Source of the DNA: Allobosea lathyri
GTDB taxonomy: Bacteria; Pseudomonadota; Alphaproteobacteria; Rhizobiales; Beijerinckiaceae
DNA length: 64,000 bases
NCBI RefSeq assembly: GCF_900108245.1
Contig: NZ_FNUY01000001.1
Span: forward strand, 124,001-188,000
Direction: 5' to 3'
Shown one piece after another: positions 18,018-26,436 of the stretch. Positions within the stretch are counted from its first letter, which is position 1. Each line of letters opens with the position of its first letter. The translations under genes and the position numbers were made by a program. The notes below the pieces were generated by a model. The model was not told the DNA's origin. It was given only the letters and a program-made list of their open reading frames with translations, and made no database searches.

Positions 18018-18845
18018 TCATCCGATGGTCGGCGGTCGCAAGCGCTGCGCCGCTCTGAGCCTGAACGTGGATGCGGCCCGTCTGACGAGCTGCCCACTCG
18101 CGGCGATCAGGAAGCCCGGCACGATCCAGAGGTAGCGGCGGAACAGCCGCCGCGGCTCCTGGCCCAGCCGGAAGAGCCATTCCAGGCCATTGCGCTGCAT
18201 CCACAAGGGCGCCTGCGCCTTTCTGCCGGCCAGAAAATCGAAGGCGGCGCCGACACCGATGAGGACGGGAGCGTCGAGGCGCCCGACATGGGCCGCCATC
18301 CAGTATTCCTGCTTCGGCGTGCTCAGGCCGACCCAGACGATGTCCGGTTTTGCCGCGTTGATCTGATCGACGATGTCGAGGTCTTCCTCGTTCGTCAGAG
18401 GCCGAAAGGGCGGGCTGAGCGTGCCGGCAACATCGAGGCCCGGATAGGTCTGCGTCAGCGCGGCGGCGAGGGTGTCGGCAACACCAGCATCGCCCCCATA
18501 GTAGAACTGGCGGTAGCCGCGCTTGGCCGACAATGCGCTGAGTGCCCGCATCAGGTCGGGCCCGTAGACGCGTCGCGTCTGGGGCTGACCGAGCAGCCGG
18601 GACATCCAGACGAGCGGCATGCCGTCGGGCGTGACGAGACCGGCCTGATTGTGGATCGCCCGCAAGGCCTCGTTGCGCTGGCTCTCCATGACGCCGTGGG
18701 CGCCGGTGATGCAGACATAGCGCTGCTTGCGTTCCGCGATCCAGGACGAGATCGTATCGAGAGCCCTGGGAATCGTGATCGCGCTGACCTGGACGCCGAG
18801 GATGTCGACGCGCGGCGGGTCCGCCTGGGCGCGGTGGAGCGTCAT
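18018..18845 (-). CDS. WecG/TagA/CpsF family glycosyltransferase
   Basis: 275 residues of glycosyltransferase family 26. Landmarks: the early [19 protein letters not shown] (the TPDG motif near residue 75), FYYGGD near 115 and [13 protein letters not shown] near 190. Homologues transfer N-acetylmannosaminuronic acid or ManNAc to a lipid-linked acceptor on the cytoplasmic face. The C-terminal tail has a membrane-associating basic/hydrophobic stretch. ATG overlaps the upstream UDP-xylose synthase stop by 4 bp, so these two are coupled and probably made together. Confidence 0.92.
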   Translation of the reverse strand: MTLHRAQADPPRVDILGVQVSAITIPRALDTISSWIAERKQRYVCITGAHGVMESQRNEALRAIHNQAGLVTPDGMPLVWMSRLLGQPQTRRVYGPDLMRALSALSAKRGYRQFYYGGDAGVADTLAAALTQTYPGLDVAGTLSPPFRPLTNEEDLDIVDQINAAKPDIVWVGLSTPKQEYWMAAHVGRLDAPVLIGVGAAFDFLAGRKAQAPLWMQRNGLEWLFRLGQEPRRLFRRYLWIVPGFLIAASGQLVRRAASTFRLRAAQRLRPPTIG

Positions 18846-19822
18846 GCCACGACCCTCCGTTCGAGATGTTGTGGCGGGGCGATGGCCTTGCCCAGCAGTT
18901 CGTCGAAATAGGCGATGGTCCGAGTCAGCCCTTCCTTGAGCTCCACCCGGGGCTGCCAGTGAAGAAGATCCGCCGCACGGGTGATGTCGGGGCAGCGCTG
19001 GCGCGGATCGTCCTGCGGCAGCGAACGGTATTCGATCGTGGATTGCGAGCCGGTCATCTCGACGATCATCTCGGCGAGCTGACCGATGCTGATCTCGTTG
19101 GGATTACCCAGATTGACCGGACCGGCGACCTCGCCGGCGACATTCATCAGCCTCACCAGGCCTTCGACGAGGTCGTCGACAAAGCAGAAGGACCGCGTCT
19201 GGCTGCCGCTGCCATAGATCGTGATCGGCTCGTTGCGCAGTGCTTGAACGATGAAATTGGAGACCACCCGCCCGTCCTGCGGATGCATGCGGGGGCCATA
19301 GGTATTGAAGATGCGCGCGACGCGCACGTCGATGCGGTGCTGGCGCTGATAATCGTAGAACAGCGTCTCGGCGCAGCGCTTGCCTTCGTCGTAGCAGGCG
19401 CGCGGGCCGTTGATATTGACCAGGCCGCGATAATCTTCCCGCTGCGGGTGGATCTCGGGGTCGCCATAGACCTCGCTGGTCGAGGCCTGCAGGATGCGGG
19501 CGTGCAGTCGTTTGGCCAGCCCGAGCATGTTGATCGCGCCTATGACGCTGGTCTTCGTCGTCTGGACGGGATCATGCTGGTAGTGGACGGGCGAGGCCGG
19601 GCAGGCGAGATTGTAGATCTCGTCGACTTCGACATAGAGCGGAAAGGTAATGTCGTGCCGAACGATCTCGAAGCTCGGATTAAGCAGCAACTGAGAGATG
19701 TTGGTACGATTGCCCGTGAAATAATTGTCGAGGCAAAGGACATCATCTCCGCCATGCAGGAGTTTTCGGCACAGATGCGAGCCGATAAACCCAGCTCCGC
19801 CGGTAACGAGAATCCGTTTCAT
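18842..19822 (-). CDS. UDP-glucuronate decarboxylase (UDP-xylose synthase-like)
   Basis: 326-residue extended SDR close to bacterial [14 protein letters not shown] starts at residue 8, [11 protein letters not shown] follows, then [32 protein letters not shown] (catalytic Tyr and Lys), [10 protein letters not shown] and [14 protein letters not shown], all hallmarks of UXS. Reaction: NAD-dependent oxidation and decarboxylation of UDP-glucuronate to UDP-xylose in the cytoplasm. Presence here predicts xylose (or a derived pentose) in the polymer. First gene of the leftward group uxs - wecG-like - epimerase - WbaP-like - acyltransferase. Confidence 0.92.
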   Translation of the reverse strand: MKRILVTGGAGFIGSHLCRKLLHGGDDVLCLDNYFTGNRTNISQLLLNPSFEIVRHDITFPLYVEVDEIYNLACPASPVHYQHDPVQTTKTSVIGAINMLGLAKRLHARILQASTSEVYGDPEIHPQREDYRGLVNINGPRACYDEGKRCAETLFYDYQRQHRIDVRVARIFNTYGPRMHPQDGRVVSNFIVQALRNEPITIYGSGSQTRSFCFVDDLVEGLVRLMNVAGEVAGPVNLGNPNEISIGQLAEMIVEMTGSQSTIEYRSLPQDDPRQRCPDITRAADLLHWQPRVELKEGLTRTIAYFDELLGKAIAPPQHLERRVVA

Positions 19823-20408
19823 TTTAATATTCCTTGAGAGCCACGAATTTCTTTCGAGACCCGACCGTCAAATATCGTCAAATATGAAGAGGGGACCTGA
19901 GATACATGAGGCTCCTCACGGCGATCATCGTTTACTTGATGGTCCGCCGAGGCAATTGACGCTTTCGAGGGACCACCCGTCTGGGCTCGGTCTTTTCGGA
20001 GTACCCCGGTGAAAGCGGGTGTGGAGCCTGTCCTGGCCCTGGAACCTGTATTGGCGTTGGCGCGGGCTGGTTGAGAACGATGACGTCCCGCGAAATCACG
20101 CCGGGGGATCCGGACGGCCAGACAGTCGCGGACAGCCGAAGTGCCGGCTCCTCCTGCGGAAGCTGGATTGTTTTCCGTCACGACCGCCTTGGCGGAGCGG
20201 ATTTTCGCGCAGGCCAGGCCCGTTCGATCCTGCCCGAGCCTTGGGAGTAACTCCATCGCGCCCGTGGATTTCTCGGAATAGCGCAGGGTTTCTCGTCGCC
20301 CTGTTCTAGGCTCGTAACCCCGCGTGCCTCTTGGCTCGCATGGTCGATACGGACCTGCGGTTGCCTATGCCGGGCACAATCCGTGGGGGCGTCGATGAGG
20401 GGCGAGCC
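19823..20408. promoter_or_regulatory. Divergent intergenic region between leftward sugar-nucleotide genes and rightward export genes
   Basis: 586 bases with no convincing gene. It must hold the promoters of both arms of the EPS locus. The clearest feature is a perfect tandem 10-mer, CGTCAAATAT twice (19866-19885), about 45 bases from the UXS start codon; on the minus strand each copy carries a TTGACG that could serve as a -35 box, but no good -10 box follows. A TGGTCC/GGACCA inverted pair (19940-19975) is also seen. Confidence 0.5.
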
Positions 20409-21722
20409 ATGATGTCAGCACGCGTTTCCACCATTCTGCCAGATGCGCTTCCTCGGGACGGCAGGCGCCCGGGCACGGTCGCTGCATTGGCGCGTGTGGG
20501 GCTTCTCCTGCTTGGAAGTTCGTTTCCGGCACCCGCATTCGCAGCTCCATCCGACGAGCCGCCGATCTATCGCGTCGCGCCCGGCGACCGCATCAACGTC
20601 ACCGTCTTCGGACAGACGGATCTCTCCGGCGATACAGTCATCGACGGCGCCAGCAGCGTCACGGTGCCGTTGATCGGGCCGATCTCGGTCCGCGGCCTGA
20701 GCATCAAGGAAATCGAGCAGCGCATCACCCAGCGCCTGTCCGATGGCTATCTGCAGAAGCCGGTCGTCTCCGTTCGGCTGACGGAGCCAAGGCCGATCTA
20801 TGTCGTCGGGGACGTCAAGACCTCCGGCAGCTATGCCTATCGCTACGGTGTTTCTGTGATGGGGGCCGTGGCGCTTGCGGGCGGTTTCACCGTTTCCGAG
20901 GAGCAGGCCCAGGCGGTGCTGCGGACGGATTTCCTCCAGGCCGATGAACGGGTGCGCACGCTGGAGGTCACGCGTGTCTCCTTCCAGGCGCGTCGGATCA
21001 GGCTGGAGGCGCAGCGCGATGGCCGGCCCACTCCCAAGTTCGACGAACTGACTGGCCCCGCCGCGACTGGTGAGCAGGTCAGCCAGATATTCCAGAACGA
21101 GGCGCAGATGCATGCCTTCCAGATGGCGGCTCTGCAACAGCAGGTCGCGATGCTGGAGCAGCAGGAGCCGAGGCTGCAAACAAACAAGCAGTTTCTTCAG
21201 GAGCAGCTGGCTTCCGAGAAGCGTCAGCTCGAACTGATCCAGCAGCATCTCGTCGATTACAACGCGCTCGTCAGCTCAGGACTTGCCCGACGCTACACCG
21301 GCATCGAGCTGCAGCGCGAGGAGGCGCGGAATCGCGGCAACATCGCCCGCTTCTCCGGGGACATGTCCAATATCGACGTCAGCGTCGGTGAACTGAAGAT
21401 CCGTATCCAGGAAGCGCGGGATGGCTTCCAGCGCCGAGTCCGAACCGAATTGCAGGACACGCTGCAGCGCATTGCCGAAATCGAGGTGGCGCTGCCAGCG
21501 GCGCGGGCCGCGCGGGAACTCAGGCTGCGCCAGGTCGGCTTCGTCGCGGATGCTGGCGGTGCGCCTCGCCGCAGCCTCTTCGTGACCCGCACCAGCGACG
21601 AAAAGAGCGAAACTTTTGCCGTGACGGACAGCGCCTTGCTCGAGCCGGGCGACATTCTTCGCGTCGAGAGACAGCGCGACCCGAGCCAATCCGCCGAGCC
21701 GGTTTCGATCACCTGGCGGTGA
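20409..21722 (+). CDS. Polysaccharide biosynthesis/export protein (OPX family, ExoF-like)
   Basis: 437 residues from ATG at 20409 or 20412. A signal peptide of Sec type (VGLLLLGSSFPAPAFAAP) has no lipobox Cys, unlike Wza. The Poly_export domain follows (IYRVAPGDRINVTVFGQTDL, with TVPLIGPISVRGLS), then a SLBB-like part with RPIYVVGDVKTSGSYAYRYG, then a long coiled coil (about residues 230-370) and a C-terminal strand region. Coiled coil after the export domain is the ExoF arrangement of rhizobia, where it works with ExoP/ExoQ-type proteins to export succinoglycan-like polymers. Located next to its predicted ExoP-like partner. Confidence 0.87.
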   Translation: MMSARVSTILPDALPRDGRRPGTVAALARVGLLLLGSSFPAPAFAAPSDEPPIYRVAPGDRINVTVFGQTDLSGDTVIDGASSVTVPLIGPISVRGLSIKEIEQRITQRLSDGYLQKPVVSVRLTEPRPIYVVGDVKTSGSYAYRYGVSVMGAVALAGGFTVSEEQAQAVLRTDFLQADERVRTLEVTRVSFQARRIRLEAQRDGRPTPKFDELTGPAATGEQVSQIFQNEAQMHAFQMAALQQQVAMLEQQEPRLQTNKQFLQEQLASEKRQLELIQQHLVDYNALVSSGLARRYTGIELQREEARNRGNIARFSGDMSNIDVSVGELKIRIQEARDGFQRRVRTELQDTLQRIAEIEVALPAARAARELRLRQVGFVADAGGAPRRSLFVTRTSDEKSETFAVTDSALLEPGDILRVERQRDPSQSAEPVSITWR

Positions 21723-22009
21723 TCGGCAAATTGCTGCTTCGTTTGAGATATTTGCCTTCATGTCCCCGCCGCGATTGGTTTTGCGGTGGGGATTTTCGCG
21801 CCAGCGTCGGTTTTCCCGGCACAGTGCGCAGGATTTGAGCCTTTCCGACGTCACGAGCCGCGCAGCGCAATGGGATTACTCCCAGAGCCCCCCTTCCATG
21901 CGCCAGCGCAACTCCGTCCAATCAAGGGACCAGATGTCACCAAGAACACTGTCGGCAAAAGCCGCCATCCAAAGCCGCCACCAATGAACCCCGTCCTGGG
22001 ACAGCCGTC

Positions 22010-24187
22010 GTGGAACATATGAACTGGGCCTTTCAGAATCCGATCCGCCTGGAGGGAAACGTCCGTCGGCATTTCGAGAGCGTTGGTCTCAACGCGATGC
22101 TTACCCTGTGGCGGCGCAAGCGCCTGATCCTGGCACTGATGGGGCTGGCCATGATCGGGGCACTGGCCGTGCTGCTGACGAGCGAGAAGCGCTATACGTC
22201 CAATGCTCTGGTTCAAATCGACTTCAGCCGGGACGATCAGTCTGGCAGCGCCCGGCAGGGCTCAGGCTTTCCAGTCGATCTCGCCGCCCTCGTCGAGACG
22301 GAGGCGCGCTTCGTCCGCTCGCGCGCCATCGCCCGGCAGGTTGCCGAACGGCTGGCCGCGGAAGGCAGAACGAAAGACGAGCGGGGCCTGCAAGCGGGCA
22401 CCGTGCCTGAGGAGCGCGACATTCTGCTGTTGATGCGCGATCTGACCGTGCGCAACGACAGCCGCTCCTATCTGATCGACATCGGCTTCACTGCGAACGA
22501 TCCCAAACGCGCCGCGGAAGTCGCCAATCTCTTTGTCGAGGTCTATCTCAAGAACCGCAGCGAAACGAGTTTCGCGGCCGCGCGCCGGGCCAGCGAATGG
22601 TATGCGGCGCAGATCAAGGACACCCGGACGGCCCTTGAAGTGGCGGAGACTGCCGCTTCGGAATACCGCGCGACTTTCAGCATCGTTGAGACCTCATCGG
22701 AAGGCGGCGCCCTGCAACAGCAGCGGATGCGCGAAGTCTCGAGCCAGGCGAGCGCCGCCACGCTCGTGCGCCTGAACGAGGAGGCTCGTCTCGACCGCGC
22801 GCTGAGAGCCGTAGCCGGGGGCAATATTCCGCCCGACATTGCAGCGCTGCCGCAGATCCAGCGCTTGATCGAGAGCAGAGAGGCCGCGCAGCGACAGGTC
22901 GCGGAACTCGCGGCGTCGTCGGGCGAGCGCCACCCCAATGTCGAGCGCGCCAAGTCGTTGCTGGCGGAAATCGAGAGCCGCCTGCGCGAGGAGGTCCGTA
23001 AGGCCGTCGCCACGATCACGGAGGATGCGAGCAACGCGCGCAAGGTCGAGGCAGAACTCGAAGCCAATGCGCAGACGGCGAAGCAGGCGCTGATCGGGAA
23101 CAGGTCCCGCGAGGCGGAACTTCGCACCCTGCAGGGCAGGGCGGACGCGATCCGCGCGCGCCTCAAGACGCTGGGAGAGAACTATGTGCAGGCCCAGGCG
23201 CTTTCGGATCTGAAGCCCGTGGCGGCACAGGTGATGATCGCAGCCGAACCGATAGAGACACCATCGGGCCCCAGGGCAACGCTCATTCTGGGCTTCGCCA
23301 TGCTGGGTTCGGCAGCGCTGGGAGCGGGCATGGCCTTCCTGCTCGAGCGTCGCGATACCGGCTTTCGCACCGAGGACGAAGTTCCCCAGGAGACCGATTG
23401 CCCGTGTCTTGGCCTGGTCGCGGCGAGGTCGCGCACCGATGCGCGACACGAAGTTGCGGAGCGGCGCGAGGCCGTGCGGGGGATTGCCGCCTCATTGGGC
23501 CTGACCTCGTTTCAGGCAACTTCGAAAGTCGTTCTCATCACCTCGGCGCTTCCTGGCGAGGGCAAATCCCTGCTGGTGGACTCGCTCGCTCTGTGCCTGG
23601 TCGAGATGGGCCGCACCGTTCTCATCGTGGATGCCTCGCCGCGCAGCGAGCCTGGCGACAGCGCCCGGCCTGCACTCGAGGACATGGTCGCGGATACGGT
23701 GAGCCGCCGCCAGTTCCTCGACCGCAGGCATGTCGAACCCTTGCCGGTTCTCCAGCGCCGGAATGCGATCATGCGCAACAGCCTGCCCGTAGTCGCGGGC
23801 GAGCATACGACGTCGCTGTCGATCGTCCAGCGCCGCACGGGCCTGTCGGAAAGTGGAGCGGTCTTCGCCAACGCCGCGATCGGCGAACTGGTCAAGGAGG
23901 CCTGCTCGAAATTCGACGTGGTCCTGATCGAGGCGCCCCCGGTGGTGCTGGTCGCGGATTCCCTCATCCTCGCGCAGGTCGCCGACATCGTCGTGCAGGT
24001 TGTGCGGTGGCACGAGACGCCGAAAGCGATCGTCGCGGCCGCCTTGAAGCGGCTTCGCGATACATCGACCCGCGTCCACGGAATCGTGCTGACGGGCGTC
24101 AGAATGAACGAGTACCGGACCTATCAGGCGTTCCGCGGCGCCTTCTCTGCAAAGAAATCCCGCAAGTATTACGCGGCATTCGATTGA
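22010..24187 (+). CDS. Polysaccharide co-polymerase (Wzz/ExoP-like) with degenerate tyrosine-kinase domain
   Basis: 725 residues from GTG at 22010 (an ATG at 22019 is the alternative). Architecture: cytoplasmic N-terminus, membrane helix at 39-57, Wzz-type periplasmic domain with long coiled coils to about 420, second helix around 424-446, and a C-terminal BY-kinase-like domain from about 485. The Walker A motif ALPGEGKS (513-520) is intact, but Walker A' is VLIVDASPR where D-x-D is usual, and Walker B reads VVLIEAPP where D-x-P is usual. The tail still has clustered Tyr (YRTYQAF, KYYAAF). Controls chain length and couples polymerisation to export. Kinase activity is doubtful. Confidence 0.87.
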   Translation: MEHMNWAFQNPIRLEGNVRRHFESVGLNAMLTLWRRKRLILALMGLAMIGALAVLLTSEKRYTSNALVQIDFSRDDQSGSARQGSGFPVDLAALVETEARFVRSRAIARQVAERLAAEGRTKDERGLQAGTVPEERDILLLMRDLTVRNDSRSYLIDIGFTANDPKRAAEVANLFVEVYLKNRSETSFAAARRASEWYAAQIKDTRTALEVAETAASEYRATFSIVETSSEGGALQQQRMREVSSQASAATLVRLNEEARLDRALRAVAGGNIPPDIAALPQIQRLIESREAAQRQVAELAASSGERHPNVERAKSLLAEIESRLREEVRKAVATITEDASNARKVEAELEANAQTAKQALIGNRSREAELRTLQGRADAIRARLKTLGENYVQAQALSDLKPVAAQVMIAAEPIETPSGPRATLILGFAMLGSAALGAGMAFLLERRDTGFRTEDEVPQETDCPCLGLVAARSRTDARHEVAERREAVRGIAASLGLTSFQATSKVVLITSALPGEGKSLLVDSLALCLVEMGRTVLIVDASPRSEPGDSARPALEDMVADTVSRRQFLDRRHVEPLPVLQRRNAIMRNSLPVVAGEHTTSLSIVQRRTGLSESGAVFANAAIGELVKEACSKFDVVLIEAPPVVLVADSLILAQVADIVVQVVRWHETPKAIVAAALKRLRDTSTRVHGIVLTGVRMNEYRTYQAFRGAFSAKKSRKYYAAFD

Positions 24188-24193
24188 CCTTCG

Positions 24194-25171
24194 ATGGAGG
24201 CGAAATTGAGCGGACATGATCGTATCCTGATCACCGGTGGCAATGGCTATGTCGGCCGGCAGGTCACTCGCCTGCTATGCGGCGCGCATCAGGTCTGCGT
24301 CGTCGACAACATCCGTTACGGCCAGATCCGCTTCTCGGACAGCGAGCTCGGCCGTATCCGCCTGGAGAAGGTCGACATCACCGACAAGCGCGCGATCACG
24401 GATCTGGTCGCGGATTTCCGCCCCGACGTCATCATCCACCTGGCGGCGATCCACTACATTCCCGAATGCGAGCGCGATCCCTCCCAGACCCTGCTGACCA
24501 ATGTGGTCGGCACCGTGAACCTGCTGCTCGCCGCGCCGCCTGAGACCCGCTTCGTCTATGCAAGCAGCGGTGCGGTCTACAAGCCCGACACGCTCCCCCA
24601 TTGCGAAAGCACGGCGCTGCTGGCGCCGAGCGATATTTACGGCTTGAGCAAGCTCCACGGCGAACATTACGTCCGCCATCTCGCGCAGCAACGTTCGCTC
24701 GCTGCGGTCGTCGTGCGGCTCTTCAATGTGGTCGGCCCCGGCGAGACCAATCCGCATCTCCTGCCCGAAATCGTCGCCCAGCTGAAAGCCGGCCGCACCA
24801 CCATCCGGCTCGGCAACCGCTGGCCGAAGCGGGACTACATCCATGTCGAGGACGCCGCGCGTGGCTTCGCGACGATCGGCACCAGCGAGACGACGGTGCC
24901 GGGCACGACCGTCACGGTCAATCTGGGGACGTCGCATCCCTATTCCGTCGACGAGATACTGCACAAGCTGAGCGACATCTCGCAGATCCGCTTCGAGCTC
25001 GAGCAGGACAGCGAGCGCGTCCGCGCCGTCGACCGGCCATTCCTTGCCGCCGACACGACGCAGATCCGCCGCCGCTTCGGCTGGGAGCCCGCCTTCACGA
25101 TCGACGATGCGCTGAAGGACCTCTGGCGCGAGCCGGACCTCTCGGCCTCACTGACGGCAAAATACCAATGA
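24194..25171 (+). CDS. NAD-dependent epimerase/dehydratase (GalE-like)
   Basis: 325-residue extended SDR: ITGGNGYVGRQV at the N-terminus, VDITDKRAI, IHLAAIHYIPECERDP (as in GalE-type enzymes), YASSGAVYKPD and the catalytic YGLSKLHGE, then RLFNVVGPGETN. It probably makes or interconverts a nucleotide sugar for this polymer; substrate unknown. GGAGG within the annotated 5' end followed five bases later by TTG (24206) means translation could start four codons later. Last codons overlap the next gene as ATGA. Confidence 0.87.
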   Translation: MEAKLSGHDRILITGGNGYVGRQVTRLLCGAHQVCVVDNIRYGQIRFSDSELGRIRLEKVDITDKRAITDLVADFRPDVIIHLAAIHYIPECERDPSQTLLTNVVGTVNLLLAAPPETRFVYASSGAVYKPDTLPHCESTALLAPSDIYGLSKLHGEHYVRHLAQQRSLAAVVVRLFNVVGPGETNPHLLPEIVAQLKAGRTTIRLGNRWPKRDYIHVEDAARGFATIGTSETTVPGTTVTVNLGTSHPYSVDEILHKLSDISQIRFELEQDSERVRAVDRPFLAADTTQIRRRFGWEPAFTIDDALKDLWREPDLSASLTAKYQ

Positions 25172-26436
25172 TCAGGGTCCTCGCAGCCATCGTGGCTCCG
25201 CCACATCTGTCGGTCAGCGGCGCAGGGCGGGCCGGTGAACAGCTGAGTATCGCGCTGGCGGAGCATTGCGAGGTGACCATCGCCAGCATGATGGCGCCTC
25301 AGACGGCGGCGGTGGACGACAGTAGGGTCAAGCGCGCGGCTGTGAAGGTAACGTTGCCGCCGCCGCTGTCATGGCTGCGCCTGCCCAACAAGTACCGCAC
25401 CCTGTTCTATCGCTCGGACATTCCGCAGCTGATCCGCTCAGGTCGCTTCGATCTCGTGCATCTGCACAATCCCATGCCGGCGCTGGAGCTCGCGCGGATC
25501 GCATATGCCTGCCGGCAGGCAGGCGTCCCTTACGTGATCTCCACACACGGCTTCAACGAAATCGCCAATGGCGCTCGCATCTACGGCTTCGGCCTGCTGC
25601 GGCGCCTGGCCTGGAAGGCGCTGGTGACGATGCCGGTGTCCTTTGCGGTGCGGCGTGCGTCCGCCATCTTCGCGCTGTCGCCGGCCGACAAGGACATCGC
25701 CCGGCAGATGGGCTTTGCTGGCGAGGCGCTCGCGATCGTTCCCAACGGCGTGCCGGCTGCGCGCCCGGCAGATGCGTCCGGCGATGCCGCCCTTTTGGGC
25801 CGGCTGGGCCTGCCCGAACGGCGCGCCGGTCAGATCACCTGTATGTTCCTGGCCAACCATACGCCCAACAAGGGCCTGCCGGTATTGCTGCAGGCGTTCT
25901 CGCAGTTGAAATGCCCTTATCTGCTGATCGTCGGCGGTGAGAAGCGGCCGGAGATCGACTATGGCCTCGCGGCCAGGCAACATCGCCCCGACCAGCAGAT
26001 CGTCATAACCGGCCGGATCTCGGACGATGAGGTCGCCGCCCTGTTCAGGCGCTCCGATCTCTTCGTCTTCCCGACGCTGGCCGATACCTTCCCTTTGGCG
26101 ATCCTCGAGGCGATGTCCTACGGGCTGCCGGTGATCGCCTCGCATGTCGGCGGCATTCCCTATCAGCTCGACGACAAGAGCGGCGCGCTGGTCGAGCCCG
26201 GCGATGCCGGCGCGCTCGTCGATACCGTCACGCGCTTTGCCGGGATGCCCGCGGGCCTTCAGGAAATGGGGCGCCATGCCCAGGCCCGTGTCGCCACGCA
26301 GTTCACCTGGAAGAGCGCCGCGAGCCGCGCTTTCACCGAATACGAGCGGCTGCTGGCCTTGCCGCCGCCGGTTCCATCGCGAGCGCGGGCCGATCGCGAT
26401 GGCGCCAGTCCAGTGCAGAGAGGAACGCTTGCATGA
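25168..26436 (+). CDS. Glycosyltransferase family 4 (GT-B) protein
   Basis: 422 residues from the ATG at 25168 (ATGA overlap). GT-B fold: an N-terminal acceptor domain with SVSGAGRAGEQLSIALAE and a VHLHNPMPALELA segment, and a C-terminal donor domain with MFLANHTPNKGLPVLLQAF, GRISDDEVAALFRRSDLFVF, FPLAILEAMSYGLPVIAS (the E-x7-E motif region) and a GALVEPGDAGAL tail. Retaining transferase that adds one sugar of the repeat unit at the cytoplasmic face. Donor and acceptor cannot be told from sequence alone. Confidence 0.9.
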   Translation: MIRVLAAIVAPPHLSVSGAGRAGEQLSIALAEHCEVTIASMMAPQTAAVDDSRVKRAAVKVTLPPPLSWLRLPNKYRTLFYRSDIPQLIRSGRFDLVHLHNPMPALELARIAYACRQAGVPYVISTHGFNEIANGARIYGFGLLRRLAWKALVTMPVSFAVRRASAIFALSPADKDIARQMGFAGEALAIVPNGVPAARPADASGDAALLGRLGLPERRAGQITCMFLANHTPNKGLPVLLQAFSQLKCPYLLIVGGEKRPEIDYGLAARQHRPDQQIVITGRISDDEVAALFRRSDLFVFPTLADTFPLAILEAMSYGLPVIASHVGGIPYQLDDKSGALVEPGDAGALVDTVTRFAGMPAGLQEMGRHAQARVATQFTWKSAASRAFTEYERLLALPPPVPSRARADRDGASPVQRGTLA

